A DNA stretch of 64,000 bases from Cognatiluteimonas telluris (GCF_011320095.1 NZ_JAANOY010000005.1:53427-117426), one strand, 5' to 3'. Positions 1 through 11,458 are shown, counted from the first letter of the stretch. Program-made: numbers and translations. Notes: generated by a model not told the origin, from the sequence alone.

Positions 1-155
1 GAGGATTTCGTTGCCAGGTCCTTGATGTCGTAGCCGCGGTAATGCAGGTCGTTGCCGCTGCGGCCGACGGTGCACAGCGCGGTATTGCCGGCCGGCGTGC
101 CGCTCAGCGCGACGGACTTCTTTGCTTTGGCCGGAGCCGGATTGGTGTCGCTCAT
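1..155 (-). CDS. prpC: 2-methylcitrate synthase, N-terminal part (cut by window edge)
   Basis: First 51 codons of PrpC, which condenses propionyl-CoA with oxaloacetate in the methylcitrate cycle. The protein begins MSDTNPAPAKAKK and carries CTVGRSGNDLHYRGYDI, the N-terminal signature of the citrate-synthase family in its PrpC form. A GGAAG motif lies 7 nt before the ATG at 155. It follows prpB by 80 bp on the same strand, the normal prpB-prpC order. The catalytic domain lies outside the window, so only the family assignment is supported. Confidence 0.85.
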   Translation of the reverse strand, partial: MSDTNPAPAKAKKSVALSGTPAGNTALCTVGRSGNDLHYRGYDIKDLATKS

Positions 156-209
156 GCTGGTTCTTCCTTCGCTCATGGGCCGGCGGGCAAGCCCGTCGCC
201 TGCAATCCC

Positions 210-230
210 GGCCGGGCGACGCGCCCGGCC
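210..230 (-). other. Perfect hairpin between prpB and prpC
   Basis: A 9-bp perfect inverted repeat (GGCCGGGCG / CGCCCGGCC) with a 3-nt loop, lying 5 nt past the prpB stop and 55 nt before the prpC start. There is no U-tract, so it is more likely an mRNA-stabilising or partial-attenuation structure than a full terminator. A weaker CGGGCAAGCCCG palindrome adjoins it. Confidence 0.5.
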
Positions 231-235
231 AACGG

Positions 236-1114
236 TTACTTGCCTGAAAACAGGGCGTCGAGCTTCTGCTCGTAGCCGTGGTAGCCGAGGAAATCGTAGA
301 GCTCCTCGCGCGTCTGCAGCTGGTCGATGATGTGCTTCTGGGTGCCCTGGCTGCGCACGGCCTGGTAGAAATTCAACGCCGCCTTGTTCATCGCCCGATA
401 GGCGCCGCAGCAGTACAGCGCGATGTCGACCTTCGCCTCGCGCAGCTCATCCACGGTGAAGAAGGGCGTGCTGCCGAACTCGGTCAGGTTGGCCAGGACC
501 GGAACCTTCACCGCGGCCTTGAAGCGGCGGTAGTCGTCCAGCGTCTTCATGGCTTCGGGGAAGATCATGTCGGCACCCGCCTCGACATAGGCGCAGGCGC
601 GATCGATCGCCGAATCGATGCCCTCCACCGCCGCGGCGTCGGTGCGCGCCATGATCACGAAGCCGGCATCGGTGCGGGCATCGACGGCGGTCTTCACCCG
701 ATCGACCATTTCGTCCTTCGTCACCACTTCCTTGCCGGGCCGGTGGCCGCAACGTTTCTGGCCGACCTGGTCCTCCATGTGCACCGCGGCGACGCCGATG
801 CGCTCGAAGTTTCGGATGGTGCGCGCGATGTTGAACGCCCCCCCCCAGCCGGTATCGATATCCACCAGCAACGGCATCTGCGTTGCCTCGACGATCCGGC
901 GTGCATCGGTGAGCACGTCTTCCATCGTGCTGATGCCCAGGTCCGGCATGCCGAGGGAGTTGGCGGCGACGCCGCCGCCGGACAGGTACAGCGCCTTGTA
1001 GCCGACGCGCTTGGCCATCAATCCGGCATAGGCGGTGATCGCGCCCATGACCTGGAGCGGCGATTCGGCGGCGACGGCATTGCGGAAATGCGTACCGGCA
1101 GACAGTTGGGACAT
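236..1114 (-). CDS. prpB: Methylisocitrate lyase
   Basis: A 292-aa enzyme cleaving 2-methylisocitrate to pyruvate and succinate, the last step of the methylcitrate cycle for propionate. It belongs to the isocitrate lyase/PEP mutase superfamily. The catalytic KRCGH motif is at residues 120-124 (Cys122), metal-binding acidic residues lie in VDIDTGWGG (Asp85, Asp87), and HMEDQ is at 112-116. Length is typical for PrpB. The ATG at 1114 has a strong GGGGGAGT ribosome-binding site. A run of nine Cs on the plus strand (838-846) encodes the conserved WGGAF segment and is in frame here. It is first gene of a prpBC operon; no prpR is visible next to it because mdh lies upstream. Confidence 0.96.
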   Translation of the reverse strand: MSQLSAGTHFRNAVAAESPLQVMGAITAYAGLMAKRVGYKALYLSGGGVAANSLGMPDLGISTMEDVLTDARRIVEATQMPLLVDIDTGWGGAFNIARTIRNFERIGVAAVHMEDQVGQKRCGHRPGKEVVTKDEMVDRVKTAVDARTDAGFVIMARTDAAAVEGIDSAIDRACAYVEAGADMIFPEAMKTLDDYRRFKAAVKVPVLANLTEFGSTPFFTVDELREAKVDIALYCCGAYRAMNKAALNFYQAVRSQGTQKHIIDQLQTREELYDFLGYHGYEQKLDALFSGK

Positions 1115-1137
1115 GACACTCCCCCGTATCTCGAACC

Positions 1138-1200
1138 GTCATCCCCGCGGAGGCGGGGATGACGAGCCAAACTGGACTCCCGCCTGCGCGGGAATGGCGG
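1138..1200. repeat. REP-like pair (TCATCCCCGC / CTCCCGC family)
   Basis: Two palindromes close together between mdh and prpB. The first is TCATCCCCGC ... GCGGGGATGA at 1139-1162; the second is CTCCCGC-CTGC-GCGGGAA at 1178-1194. Conceptual translation gives the 'IPASAGM' pattern seen wherever this widespread proteobacterial intergenic repeat occurs. A related single copy is at 8968-8990. Confidence 0.75.
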
Positions 1201-1240
1201 GCCAAAACGACGAAGGCGACGCGGGTCGCCTTCGAACGGG

Positions 1241-2224
1241 TTACAGCAGGTGCGCCACGCCCGCGCGCTCTTCCTCGAGCTCGGCCAGGGTCTTGTCCAT
1301 CCGCTCGCGGCTGAAGGCGTCGATCGGCAGGTCGGCGATGCGGGTGTATTCGCCGTTGGCGGTGGTCACCGGCACCCCGTAGATGACGCCTTCGGGAATG
1401 CCGTAGCTGCCATCGGACGGCACGCCCATCGTCACCCACTTGCCGCCGGTGCCGAGCACCCAGTCGTGGATGTGGTCGATGGCGGCATTGGCAGCCGAGG
1501 CGGCCGACGACAATCCGCGCGCTTCGATGATCGCGGCGCCGCGCTTGCCGACCGTGGGGATGAACACGTTCGCGTTCCAGTCCGGGTCGTTGATCGTGTC
1601 CTGGAGCGACTTGCCGTTGGCGGTCGCGAAACGGTAGTCCGGGTACATCGTCGGCGAGTGGTTGCCCCACACGACCAGCTTGTCGATGTCGGCGACGGCC
1701 ACGCCGGCCTTGGACGCCAGCTGCGACAGCGCGCGGTTATGGTCCAGGCGCAGCATCGCGGTGAAGTTCTTCGCCGGCAGCGACGGCGCGGACTTCATCG
1801 CGATGTAGGCGTTGGTGTTGGCCGGGTTACCGACCACGAGGACCTTGACGTCGCGCGAGGCGACGTCGTTCAGCGCCTTGCCCTGCTCGGTGAAGATCTT
1901 GGCGTTCTCCAGCAACAGGTCCTTGCGCTCCATGCCCGGGCCGCGCGGACGTGCGCCGACCAGCATCGCGATGTCCGCATCCTTGAACGCGACGCGTGGG
2001 TCATCTGTGCCGACCATGCCGGCGAGCAGCGGGAACGCGCAGTCCTCCAGCTCCATCATCACGCCCTTGAGCGCGGCTTGGGCTTTCTCCAGCGGCAGCT
2101 CGAGCATCTGCAGGATGACCGGCTGGTCCTTGCCGAGCATCTCGCCCGAAGCAATGCGGAACAGCAACGCGTAACCGATCTGGCCGGCCGCGCCGGTGAC
2201 GGCAACTCGGAGGGGTGACTTCAT
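1241..2224 (-). CDS. mdh: Malate dehydrogenase (NAD-dependent)
   Basis: A 327-aa TCA-cycle enzyme interconverting malate and oxaloacetate. The Rossmann motif GAAGQIG is at residues 11-17; the active-site mobile loop [12 protein letters not shown] carries Arg94 and Arg100; the catalytic pair is Asp161 (LDHNRA) and His189 (WGNHSP). Length and the LDHNRA/WGNHSP motifs match the cytosolic-type MDH of xanthomonads. The frame remains open upstream, but the ATG at 2224 starts exactly at the family's N-terminus ([14 protein letters not shown]) and has AGGAG 7 nt upstream. Confidence 0.96.
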   Translation of the reverse strand: MKSPLRVAVTGAAGQIGYALLFRIASGEMLGKDQPVILQMLELPLEKAQAALKGVMMELEDCAFPLLAGMVGTDDPRVAFKDADIAMLVGARPRGPGMERKDLLLENAKIFTEQGKALNDVASRDVKVLVVGNPANTNAYIAMKSAPSLPAKNFTAMLRLDHNRALSQLASKAGVAVADIDKLVVWGNHSPTMYPDYRFATANGKSLQDTINDPDWNANVFIPTVGKRGAAIIEARGLSSAASAANAAIDHIHDWVLGTGGKWVTMGVPSDGSYGIPEGVIYGVPVTTANGEYTRIADLPIDAFSRERMDKTLAELEEERAGVAHLL

Positions 2225-2235
2225 CGTGGGCTCCT

Positions 2236-2373
2236 GTAGGGCGGGTCTTGACCCGCCAACGCTAGTCAAAGGATGGAATGGAGGGCGACCCACCGACTCG
2301 CACGTGCGGGGAGCGGGTCGATTCGCCAACGGGCGTTCATGGCGACGCCATGGCGGGTCAAGACCCGCCCTAC
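2236..2373. repeat. Inverted pair of REP elements (GTAGGGCGGGTCTTGACCCGCC family)
   Basis: Two copies of a 22-bp palindromic unit in opposite orientation: GTAGGGCGGGTCTTGACCCG.. at 2236-2257 and its reverse complement at 2352-2373, with 94 bp between them, filling the mdh/aminotransferase spacer. The distal copy contains the TAG stop codon of the aminotransferase (2370-2372). Other members are at 17949-17970, 17984-18005 and 53299-53320, with a decayed one near 6711-6735. Confidence 0.85.
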
Positions 2374-3575
2374 GACAGTTCGGCGAAAAACTCCTGGAAC
2401 CGCTGCAGCCCCGGCGCCAGCTGCGGCGTCGGGCAGGTGTAGCTGATGCGCAACGCGCTCGGCGCGCCGAAGGCCGACCCCGGCACGCAGGCAACGCCCT
2501 TGGCCTCGAGCAGCGCGCTGCAGAAGTCGACATCGTTGGTGACTTTCAGCCCCGTCGGCGCGTGGGCCTTGCCGAAGGCGACGCTGATGTCGGGGAACAC
2601 ATAGAACGCACCCTGCGGCCTGGGGCAGACGACGCCGGGAATCGAATCCATCACCGCCATCACCTGGTCGCGCTTGCGCTGGAATTCGGCGCACTTCTCG
2701 CGGGTGATGTCCTGCGGGCCCGACAATGCGGCGACCGCGGCGGCGGTGACGACTTCCGGCAGATTGGTGATGTGGTTGGAGTTCATCGTCACCACCGCCT
2801 GCGCGACCGCTTCGGGACCGGCCATGAAACCCACGCGCCAGCCCGGCATGCCGTAGGTCTTGGACAGCGAATCGATGAAGATCACGCGGTCGCGCAACTC
2901 GGGGCGCGCGTGCACGAAGTTGTGGTAGCCGATGCCGTCGAACACCATCCGGTTGTAGATGTCGTCGGTGATGATCCAGGTGTCGGGGTACTTCACCAGC
3001 ACGTCCGCCAGCGCGTCGATCTCGACCTTGGAATACACCATGCCGGTCGGGTTGGACGGGTTGTTGAACAGGAACACGCGCGGCTTGCGCGCCATCGCCG
3101 CGTCGAGCTGCGCTGGCGTGAGCTTGTAGTCCTGCTCGGCCGGGCACGGCAGCAGGTCGACCTTCGCGTTCACGATCTCGGCGATGTCGAGATAGCTGGT
3201 CCAGTACGGCACCGGGAACGCGATCGTGTCGCCCTCGTCCAGCAGTGCCTCGGCCAGGTTGTAGATCACGTGCTTGGCGCCGACGCCGGTGGCGCAGTTG
3301 GCGCGCGTGTAGCCGGTCAAGCCGATCTCGCCGATGTGCTGGAGGAAGGCGTCCAGCAACGCGTCGCTCCCGCGGTTGCTGCCGTACTGCCCCGAGTCGT
3401 GAGCCAGCGCGTCCCGCGCAGCCGCATAGACATGTTCACCGGGGAGGAAATTCGGCACCCCGATCGAAAAACTGATGATGTCGCGGCCTTCGGCCTTCAG
3501 GCGCTTGGCTTTTTCGGCGACCTGCATGATCGCGCTGGGCTTGGCACGGCCGACCCGGCGGGCAAGCTGCTGCAT
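2370..3575 (-). CDS. Class I/II pyridoxal-phosphate aminotransferase (aspartate aminotransferase-like)
   Basis: A 401-aa fold-type I aminotransferase. The PLP lysine is Lys239 in [12 protein letters not shown]; other cofactor residues are Asn175 (NPSNPTG), Asp204 and Tyr207 (TDDIYN), with the substrate arginine expected in SALRISY near the C-terminus. The [19 protein letters not shown] start is the usual N-terminus of the aspartate aminotransferase I-gamma group, so transamination of aspartate or a related amino acid is likely; the exact substrate cannot be read from sequence. The TAG stop lies inside a REP palindrome. Transcribed toward mdh but separated from it by 145 bp of repeats. Confidence 0.88.
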   Translation of the reverse strand: MQQLARRVGRAKPSAIMQVAEKAKRLKAEGRDIISFSIGVPNFLPGEHVYAAARDALAHDSGQYGSNRGSDALLDAFLQHIGEIGLTGYTRANCATGVGAKHVIYNLAEALLDEGDTIAFPVPYWTSYLDIAEIVNAKVDLLPCPAEQDYKLTPAQLDAAMARKPRVFLFNNPSNPTGMVYSKVEIDALADVLVKYPDTWIITDDIYNRMVFDGIGYHNFVHARPELRDRVIFIDSLSKTYGMPGWRVGFMAGPEAVAQAVVTMNSNHITNLPEVVTAAAVAALSGPQDITREKCAEFQRKRDQVMAVMDSIPGVVCPRPQGAFYVFPDISVAFGKAHAPTGLKVTNDVDFCSALLEAKGVACVPGSAFGAPSALRISYTCPTPQLAPGLQRFQEFFAELS

Positions 3576-3687
3576 CGGGATTCCTCGTCACGGCGGCGCC
3601 TTGGCGGCGCGGGGAACTGCGGATTTTATCACGCAGGCCCACGCCGGCCGGCGCGCGGGAGGCGCCGGCGGCGGGACCAGGCCCGGC

Positions 3688-4182
3688 TCAGGCGGCCAGG
3701 ATCTTGTTCCACTCGGCGACGCGGTCGGCCTTGGCGGCCAGCGCGGCGTCGGCATCGCCCTCGATCTTCACCGACTTGATCTTGTCGCCCTGGGCGACCT
3801 TGTCCACCACGTCCAGGCCATCGACGACCTTGCCGAAGACCGTGTGCTTGCCGTCCAGCCACGGGGTGGCGACGTGGGTGATGAAGAACTGGCTGCCGTT
3901 GGTGTTGGGGCCGGCATTGGCCATCGACAGCACCCCGCGCTCATGGCGGACGCCGTTGTTGGCCTCGTCCTCGAACTTGTAGCCCGGGCCGCCGGTGCCG
4001 GTGCCCTGCGGGCAGCCGCCCTGGACCATGAAATCCTTGATGACCCGGTGGAAGTTCAGGCCGTCGTAGAAGCCGCGTTTGGCCAGGTTCACGAAGTTGG
4101 CGACGGTCAGCGGGGCCTTGTCCGGGTAGAGCTCGACACGGACGGGGCCACGGTCGGTATCGAAGTTGGCGTATAGGGACAT
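3688..4182 (-). CDS. ppiB: Cyclophilin-type peptidyl-prolyl cis-trans isomerase
   Basis: A 164-aa single-domain cyclophilin with no signal peptide, so cytoplasmic PpiB type. Active-site segments [25 protein letters not shown] and the [10 protein letters not shown] stretch are all present. The start [12 protein letters not shown] at 4182 aligns with other cytoplasmic cyclophilins; the frame continues upstream but that extension has no homology to the family. It is divergent from typA, with a 91-bp intergenic region. Confidence 0.93.
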   Translation of the reverse strand: MSLYANFDTDRGPVRVELYPDKAPLTVANFVNLAKRGFYDGLNFHRVIKDFMVQGGCPQGTGTGGPGYKFEDEANNGVRHERGVLSMANAGPNTNGSQFFITHVATPWLDGKHTVFGKVVDGLDVVDKVAQGDKIKSVKIEGDADAALAAKADRVAEWNKILAA

Positions 4183-4220
4183 TGGGGGCGTCCTCAAGAG
4201 CGGCGGCTGCCGGGACCGGC

Positions 4221-4226
4221 TATAAT
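4221..4226 (+). promoter_or_regulatory. Candidate typA promoter (-10 element)
   Basis: A perfect TATAAT in the 91-bp gap between divergent ppiB and typA, 48 nt before the typA ATG. I cannot find a good TTGACA at 16-18 bp spacing, so the call rests on the -10 alone. Confidence 0.45.
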
Positions 4227-4273
4227 ACCCGGCTTCCTTGCCAGCCTTCGCGCCGCCCTGGTGCGCTTTCCGC

Positions 4274-6103
<1,830 letters not shown>

Positions 6104-6156
6104 CCCGGCTTCGTCAGTCGACGCCGATGGGCGCGCCGGGTTAGCCTGCGCGCCTC

Positions 6157-6699
6157 ATGCGCCCCCGCCTCCGACCATCGCGCCCAGAACCTTCGGTTCT
6201 CCAGTCCTTCCCGGACGCGTCGCGCCTGGATCCTTCACACCCGCACTACAACCCCGATCCGCATGCGCATCCGGGGCTGCACATCATCGCGCTGGTGGAA
6301 GGAATCAAGGGCGGCCTGGCCGTCCTCGCGGCGAGCGGGTTGGCGATCCTCGGCCCGACGCCCCTGCAGCACTGGGTGCATGTGCTCATCGCACGCTTCG
6401 AGCTCGATCCGGAGCATGGCGCACTGGCGTTGTTCGCCGAGAAGATCAGCCAGGGCGCGGTGCACTGGGCAGCGGCGCTGGTAACGATGTACGGCGTCCT
6501 CCATCTGCTCGAAGCCTGGGGGCTCTGGCGCGCGCGCGTCTGGGGCTCGTGGCTGGGCTGCGTCACCGCCTCGCTGTACCTGCCGCTGGACGTGTACGCG
6601 CTGATCCGCCATCCCGGCTGGCCGACGGTGGCGCTGCTGGTGTTCAACGTGATCGTGGTCTGGGTGCTGGCGCGCGACATCCTGCGCCGCCGTTTCTGA
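6157..6699 (+). CDS. DUF2127 family inner-membrane protein
   Basis: A 180-aa protein of unknown function. After a polar, proline-rich first 40 residues it has about four hydrophobic segments (roughly 43-65, 100-120, 126-148, 155-174) with the GLHIIALVEGIKGGLAVL opening and the GLWRARVWGSW turn typical of DUF2127. It is on the same strand as typA, 53 bp downstream, and converges with the DAHP synthase gene. The start at 6157 is the first ATG in frame; a shorter form is possible. I do not know a function for this family. Confidence 0.7.
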   Translation: MRPRLRPSRPEPSVLQSFPDASRLDPSHPHYNPDPHAHPGLHIIALVEGIKGGLAVLAASGLAILGPTPLQHWVHVLIARFELDPEHGALALFAEKISQGAVHWAAALVTMYGVLHLLEAWGLWRARVWGSWLGCVTASLYLPLDVYALIRHPGWPTVALLVFNVIVVWVLARDILRRRF

Positions 6700-6740
6700 G
6701 TCGCGCTGGGCTCGTCGCCCGGTCTTGACCCGCCATGGCG

Positions 6741-8135
6741 TCAGGCCGCGGTCGCGGGCATGAGCCGGTTCTGCTGGCGCACGATCAGCATCGCGATCTC
6801 CAGCGCCTGCTCGTAATTCAGGCGTGGATCGACCGCCGAACGGTAGGCGCGCGCCAGGTCGGTTTCGGTGAGCTCACGCGCACCGCCCAGGCATTCGGTC
6901 ACGTCCTCGCCGGTGAGCTCCAAGTGCACCCCGCCCAGCCGCGTACCGGCCGCGGCATGGAGTTCGAAGGCCTGCTCCACTTCGCTGCGGATGTTGCCGA
7001 AGCGCCGCGTCTTGTAACCGTTGCCGGTGGTCTCGGTGTTGCCATGCATCGGATCGCAGATCCACAGCACGCGGCGGCCTTCGCTGCGGATGGCATCGAG
7101 CAACGGTGGCAGCTTCGCGGCGATGTTGCCCGCGCCCATGCGATGGATCAGGGTCAGCCGGCCCGGCTCGTCGCCTGGGTTGAGCACGTCGACCAACCGC
7201 AACAGCTGGTCCGGCGTCACCGTCGGGCCGACCTTGAGCGCGACTGGGTTGCGGATGCCACGCATGTATTCGACATGGGCGCCGTCGAGCGCGGCCGTGC
7301 GCATGCCGATCCACGGGAAGTGCGTGCCTAGGTTGAACCAGCCCCACTGCCGCGGCACTTCGCGCGTCTGCGCTTCCTCGTAGGGCAGCAGCAGCGCTTC
7401 GTGCGAAGTGTAGAAGTCGACCCGGTTGAGGTTGTGTACCTGCGACCCGGACAACGTCTCCATGAAGCGCACCGCGTCGCCGATGCCAGCCACCATGTGC
7501 TGGTATTCGTCAGCCAGCGGCGAATGCCCGACCCAGCCCAGGTCCCAGTATTCCGGGTGGTGGAGGTCGGCGAAGCCGCCGTCGATCAACGCGCGCACGA
7601 AGTTCATCGTCATCGCCGAGCGCGCGTGCGCCTTGATCATCCGGCGCGGGTCGGGCGTGCGCGCCCCGACGGTGAATTCCGGCGCATTGACGATGTCGCC
7701 GCGATACACCGGCAGCGTCACGCCATCGATCGTTTCGTTGTCGGCCGAGCGCGGTTTGGCGTACTGGCCGGCGAAGCGGCCCACGCGCACCACCGGCAGG
7801 CGCAGGCCATGCACCAGCACCAGGCTCATCTGCAGCAGCACCTTGAGCCGGTTGGAGATCACCTGCGAACTGCACTCGCGGAAGCTTTCCGCGCAATCGC
7901 CACCCTGCAGCAGGAAGCGCCGGCCCTCCTGCGCCTCGGCCAGCTGCTGCTTGAGGGCCAGGATTTCCCACGACGTGACCAGCGGCGGCAAGGCATGCAA
8001 CTCCGCCTGCACTTCGGCCAGTGCGGCGGCGTCGGGATAGATCGGCTGCTGCATCGCCGGCCGCTGGCGCCAGCTGTCCAGCGCCCAGTGTTGCGGAAGC
8101 GTCACGGCCTGCAGGTTGCGTTCAGTGCTGTTCAT
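6741..8135 (-). CDS. 3-deoxy-7-phosphoheptulonate (DAHP) synthase, class II
   Basis: A 464-aa plant/actinobacterial-type DAHP synthase making the first shikimate-pathway intermediate from PEP and erythrose 4-phosphate. QGGDCAESF holds the metal-ligand cysteine (Cys81); VGRFAGQYAKPRS, GHSPLADEYQHM, SHEALLLPYE and CDPMHGNT are the class II active-site blocks. Length is normal. The start MNSTERNLQ at 8135 is preferred to an upstream in-frame ATG because family members begin here and the extension has no homology. It is monocistronic by position. Confidence 0.94.
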   Translation of the reverse strand: MNSTERNLQAVTLPQHWALDSWRQRPAMQQPIYPDAAALAEVQAELHALPPLVTSWEILALKQQLAEAQEGRRFLLQGGDCAESFRECSSQVISNRLKVLLQMSLVLVHGLRLPVVRVGRFAGQYAKPRSADNETIDGVTLPVYRGDIVNAPEFTVGARTPDPRRMIKAHARSAMTMNFVRALIDGGFADLHHPEYWDLGWVGHSPLADEYQHMVAGIGDAVRFMETLSGSQVHNLNRVDFYTSHEALLLPYEEAQTREVPRQWGWFNLGTHFPWIGMRTAALDGAHVEYMRGIRNPVALKVGPTVTPDQLLRLVDVLNPGDEPGRLTLIHRMGAGNIAAKLPPLLDAIRSEGRRVLWICDPMHGNTETTGNGYKTRRFGNIRSEVEQAFELHAAAGTRLGGVHLELTGEDVTECLGGARELTETDLARAYRSAVDPRLNYEQALEIAMLIVRQQNRLMPATAA

Positions 8136-8213
8136 GGTTGCGACGTTCGAAAGCGATCTGCATCGTGACAGATCGCGCCTGCACCGCAATCGCTCGGCGG
8201 CGCAGGCCCACCC

Positions 8214-8711
8214 TCATGCGGCCAGGCGCTGGCGATGCAGCAGCAACCACGAGGCCCACAAAGCCAGCAGCACGAACCACACCAGCCCCCATTCGGCCAT
8301 CGACAGGCCCAGCAACGTCCAGTCCACGCGCGCGCACTCCCCCGAGCCCGTCAGCACCTTGCGGATCACGCTGGTCATCGGCAGCAGTTCGCGCATGTAA
8401 TCCAGGCCCGGACCACAGGACGGCACCTGGTCCGGCGGCAGGTGCTGCAGCCAGACATGGCGGCCGGCGATGCCGACGCCGACACCGGCAGCGATCAACG
8501 CCAGCGCCGCATACAGGCGCTGCCCCCACCGTGCGCGCGGCGCATGCAGCCCGGCAACGAGGAAAAGGACGCCGGTCGCGGTGAAGGCGATGCGCTGGAA
8601 GATGCACAGCGGGCACGGGACCAGGCCGCCCCTGAGTTGCAGCGTCAGTGCGATCGCCAGCAGGCCTGCGCAGGTGACGAAGGCCAGCAGGCATTGGGCG
8701 CGGAACGTCAT
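8214..8711 (-). CDS. dsbB: Disulfide bond formation protein DsbB
   Basis: A 165-aa four-helix inner-membrane quinone reductase that re-oxidises periplasmic DsbA. The first redox pair is Cys33-Cys36 (CPLC) and the second Cys99/Cys126 in the periplasmic loop PSCGPGLDYMRELLP...GSGEC. Hydrophobic helices span about 6-26, 42-57, 66-84 and 137-157. An ATG at 8711 is chosen; a GTG five codons earlier is also possible, and neither has a clear Shine-Dalgarno. A 454-bp non-coding gap precedes it. Confidence 0.92.
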   Translation of the reverse strand: MTFRAQCLLAFVTCAGLLAIALTLQLRGGLVPCPLCIFQRIAFTATGVLFLVAGLHAPRARWGQRLYAALALIAAGVGVGIAGRHVWLQHLPPDQVPSCGPGLDYMRELLPMTSVIRKVLTGSGECARVDWTLLGLSMAEWGLVWFVLLALWASWLLLHRQRLAA

Positions 8712-8967
8712 GCGGAAAGGATTCACCGAAGGATCCAGCGAGGGGCAGACCCGCATTCTGCCGTGCTTCACGGCAAAGGACATCCATCGCGCCGGTATCG
8801 ACTGCTGGCAGCCAGCGTTCCTGCGCCTGTACGCCGGATGTCGCCGGGCGCGAAAACGTAGCCCTGCCAAGCGAAGCGCACCCGGGGACCCTCGGGCAAC
8901 CTTGGCGTCGGCGTCACCGGGGCTTCCGAGGCCCCTGAACCTTGCTGCTGCAGCGACCAAAGGCGCT

Positions 8968-8990
8968 GGATCCCGGCCTTCGCCGGGATG
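8968..8990. repeat. REP-like palindrome (GGATCCCGGC...GCCGGGATG)
   Basis: A single imperfect palindrome GGATCCCGGC-CTTC-GCCGGGAT of the family also seen at 1138-1200 (the 'IPAKAGIQ' translation pattern). It lies in the rplQ-dsbB gap. Confidence 0.65.
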
Positions 8991-9107
8991 GCGGGCAAGG
9001 ATGGAATCTTCGGTCGTGGACGCCAGCGCGCTCCACCGCAGGGAGGTTGCAGTCGCGCGATGCCGGCAGGGGAGCAGGTCACTGCATGCCGCGCATCGCG
9101 TGCCACC

Positions 9108-9140
9108 CCAAAAACAAAAGCCCCGGCGCGAACCGGGGCT
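9108..9140 (-). terminator. Rho-independent terminator of the ribosomal superoperon
   Basis: On the minus strand an 8-bp GC stem, AGCCCCGG / CCGGGGCT, with a loop of about six bases is followed by TTTTGTTTTT. It begins 25 nt after the rplQ stop and is the end of the str-S10-spc-alpha transcription unit. Confidence 0.9.
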
Positions 9141-9165
9141 GTCGTGTACTGCGATGGCGGCACGC

Positions 9166-9540
9166 TTATTCGGCAGCCGCCTCGGGGCGATCGACCAGCT
9201 CGACATACGCCATCGGCGCGTTGTCGCCGGCGCGGAAGCCGCACTTGAGGATGCGCAGGTAACCGCCGGGGCGGGCCTGGTAGCGCGGGCCGAGTTCGAC
9301 GAACAGCTTGCCGACGGCCTGCTTGTCGCGCAGGCGCGCGAAGGCGAGGCGGCGGTTGGCGACGCCGTCGATCTTGCCCAGGGTGATGAGCGGCTCGGCG
9401 ACGCGGCGCAGCTCCTTGGCCTTGGGCAGGGTGGTCTTGATCAGTTCGTGCTTGATCAGCGACGCGGCCATGTTCTCGAACATCGCCTGGCGATGTGCGC
9501 TGGTGCGGCTGAACTTGCGTCCGGATTTCTGGTGGCGCAT
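9166..9540 (-). CDS. rplQ: 50S ribosomal protein L17
   Basis: A 124-aa large-subunit protein near the exit tunnel. Start [24 protein letters not shown] is the L17 signature and fixes the ATG at 9540. The C-terminus is slightly shorter than E. coli L17. It is the last gene of the alpha operon but is separated from rpoA by 234 bp containing a perfect hairpin, much wider than usual; a terminator follows. Confidence 0.98.
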   Translation of the reverse strand: MRHQKSGRKFSRTSAHRQAMFENMAASLIKHELIKTTLPKAKELRRVAEPLITLGKIDGVANRRLAFARLRDKQAVGKLFVELGPRYQARPGGYLRILKCGFRAGDNAPMAYVELVDRPEAAAE

Positions 9541-9689
9541 GGCGTTGGATTCCTGTGTGAATGCTGGAACTGCTGGGGATCGCTGTCGCCCTCGTGGCGT
9601 TGAACGTGGACTGCGCTGGTCCGGACCGGCCATCCTGGCCGGCGCGCCGCGGGTCTATGACCCGTCGGCGATGTGTTGCCTTGTCACGA

Positions 9690-9717
9690 GGAAGCCGCGA
9701 CTTCCATCGCGGCTTCC
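9690..9717 (-). other. Perfect 11-bp hairpin between rpoA and rplQ
   Basis: GGAAGCCGCGA / TCGCGGCTTCC with a 6-nt loop, 150 nt before the rplQ ATG inside a 234-bp spacer. No U-tract follows on the transcribed strand. Likely an mRNA processing or stabilising structure that could separate rplQ expression from rpoA. Confidence 0.55.
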
Positions 9718-9774
9718 CTTTCCCGCTTGCCGTACCGGGCAGTCGCCCGAAACGCACGGCATGCCAGGATTTGC

Positions 9775-10773
9775 TTAGCCCATCATCCCGTGGGAGGCGA
9801 TGCCGGCCGGCGGCCAGTTCTCGAGCTTCATGCCGAGCGACAGGCCACGCTGGGCGAGGACTTCCTTGATCTCGGTGAGCGACTTCTTGCCCAGGTTCGG
9901 GGTCTTGAGCAGCTCGACTTCGGTCTTCTGGATCAGGTCGCCGATGTAGTAGATGCTCTCGGCCTTGAGGCAGTTGGCCGAACGCACGGTCAGCTCGAGG
10001 TCGTCGATCGGGCGCAGCAGCACCGGGTCGACGCCGGTGGCGACGGTCTTGGCCGCACCGCGGTCGCGGTGGGTGAAGTCGCCGAACACCGACAGCTGGT
10101 CGCTGAGGATGTCGGCGGCGGTGCGCACGGCTTCCTCGGCGTCGATCGTGCCGTTGGTCTCGATGTCCAGGACCAGCTTGTCCAGGTCGGTGCGCTGCTC
10201 GACGCGGGCGGATTCGACCGCGTAGGCGACGCGGCGGACCGGCGAGAACGAGGCATCGATCATCAGGCGGCCGATCGCGCGGGTTTCTTCATCCGGGCGG
10301 CGACGGGCGGCGGCGGGCTGGTAGCCGAACCCGCGCTCGATCTTCAACCGCATGTTCAACGCCGTGTCCTTGGTCAGGTGGGCGATGACGTGCTGCGGGT
10401 TGAGGATCTCGACGTTGTGGTCGGTCTTGATGTCGCCGGCGGTGACCACGCCGGGACCCTGCTTGGCCAGGCTCAGGGTCGAGCTTTCGCCGGTGCCCAT
10501 GCGGATGGCGATGTCCTTGAGGTTGAGCAGCACCTCGAGCACGTCTTCCTGCAGGCCTTCGACCGTGGTGTATTCGTGCAGCACGCCGTCGATCTCGACC
10601 TCGGTGATCGCAAAACCCGGGATCGAGGACAGCAGCACGCGGCGCAGCGCATTGCCGAGGGTGTGGCCGTAGCCGCGCTCCAGCGGTTCGATCACGACCT
10701 TCGCGCGGTTGTCGGCGAGGCGTTCGATCTGCGGGCCGCGCGGGCGCAGCACTTGGTTGGCGGTAACCGTCAT
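9775..10773 (-). CDS. rpoA: DNA-directed RNA polymerase alpha subunit
   Basis: A 332-aa subunit that nucleates polymerase assembly and contacts UP elements and activators. The N-terminal domain contains the [27 protein letters not shown] dimerisation block and [15 protein letters not shown]; the C-terminal domain has [10 protein letters not shown] and [16 protein letters not shown] helix-hairpin-helix. Length is typical. GGAGA precedes the ATG at 10773. Sits between rpsD and rplQ as in other proteobacteria. Confidence 0.98.
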   Translation of the reverse strand: MTVTANQVLRPRGPQIERLADNRAKVVIEPLERGYGHTLGNALRRVLLSSIPGFAITEVEIDGVLHEYTTVEGLQEDVLEVLLNLKDIAIRMGTGESSTLSLAKQGPGVVTAGDIKTDHNVEILNPQHVIAHLTKDTALNMRLKIERGFGYQPAAARRRPDEETRAIGRLMIDASFSPVRRVAYAVESARVEQRTDLDKLVLDIETNGTIDAEEAVRTAADILSDQLSVFGDFTHRDRGAAKTVATGVDPVLLRPIDDLELTVRSANCLKAESIYYIGDLIQKTEVELLKTPNLGKKSLTEIKEVLAQRGLSLGMKLENWPPAGIASHGMMG

Positions 10774-10825
10774 TGTGGGGCGTCTCCTGCGAATTCCCGG
10801 CGGACCGGGAATCCATTGCTGTGGA

Positions 10826-11458
10826 TTACTTCGAGTACAGCTCGACGATCAGCGCTTCGTTGATGTCGGCAGGCAGGTCGGCGCGATCCGGCACGGCCTT
10901 GAACACGCCGGCGAACTTCTTCGAATCGACCTCGACCCAGCCCGGCGACAGGTCCATCTGCGCCGACACGGTCAGCGATTCCTGCACGCGCAACTGCTTC
11001 TGCGCGCGCTCGGACAGCGCGATCGCGTCGCCCGCCTTCACGGCGTACGAAGGCAGGTTGACCGGCTTGCCGTTGACGGTGACGCCACGGTGGCTGACCA
11101 GCTGGCGGGCGGCCGGACGCGTCACCGCGAAACCCATGCGGTAGATCACGTTGTCCAGCCGGGTCTCCAGGAGCTGCAGCAGGTTCTCACCCGTGTTGCC
11201 CTTCTTGGTCGACGCCTTCTTGTAGTAATTGCGGAACTGGCGTTCCAGCAGGCCGTAGATGCGCTTGACCTTCTGCTTCTCGCGCAGCTGGGTGGCGTAG
11301 TCCGACAGCTTGCCCTTGCGGGTCATGGTGGCGCCGTGCTGGCCGGGCTTCTGCTCCAGCTTGCACTTGGAATCGAGCGCGCGCGCCGGCGACTTCAGGC
11401 CGAGGTCGGCGCCTTCGCGGCGGGCGAGCTTACAGGTGGGACCGATGTAACGAGCCAT
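10826..11458 (-). CDS. rpsD: 30S ribosomal protein S4
   Basis: A 210-aa 16S rRNA assembly-initiating protein, [23 protein letters not shown] at the start and the S4 RNA-binding domain ([12 protein letters not shown]...[17 protein letters not shown]) in the middle. In enterobacteria S4 represses the alpha operon by binding the rpsM leader; a hairpin upstream of rpsM here (12257-12277) could serve the same purpose. Located between rpsK and rpoA. Confidence 0.98.
   Translation of the reverse strand: MARYIGPTCKLARREGADLGLKSPARALDSKCKLEQKPGQHGATMTRKGKLSDYATQLREKQKVKRIYGLLERQFRNYYKKASTKKGNTGENLLQLLETRLDNVIYRMGFAVTRPAARQLVSHRGVTVNGKPVNLPSYAVKAGDAIALSERAQKQLRVQESLTVSAQMDLSPGWVEVDSKKFAGVFKAVPDRADLPADINEALIVELYSK

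Larger units (their letters stand above)
8712..9165. other. Gene-free interval between rplQ and dsbB
   Basis: A stretch of 454 bp with no reading frame showing family resemblance. It holds a REP-like palindrome (8968-8990) and the rplQ terminator (9108-9140). The remaining sequence must contain the dsbB promoter, but I cannot identify one with confidence. Confidence 0.6.

Noticed and set aside
4238..4273. Longer N-terminus of TypA
   Set aside because: The extra 12 codons run across the promoter -10 side and lack family similarity; [11 protein letters not shown] is the conserved start.
8712..9107. Possible gene upstream of dsbB
   Set aside because: Open frames there are extensions of neighbouring frames, contain a REP palindrome and show no recognisable domain.
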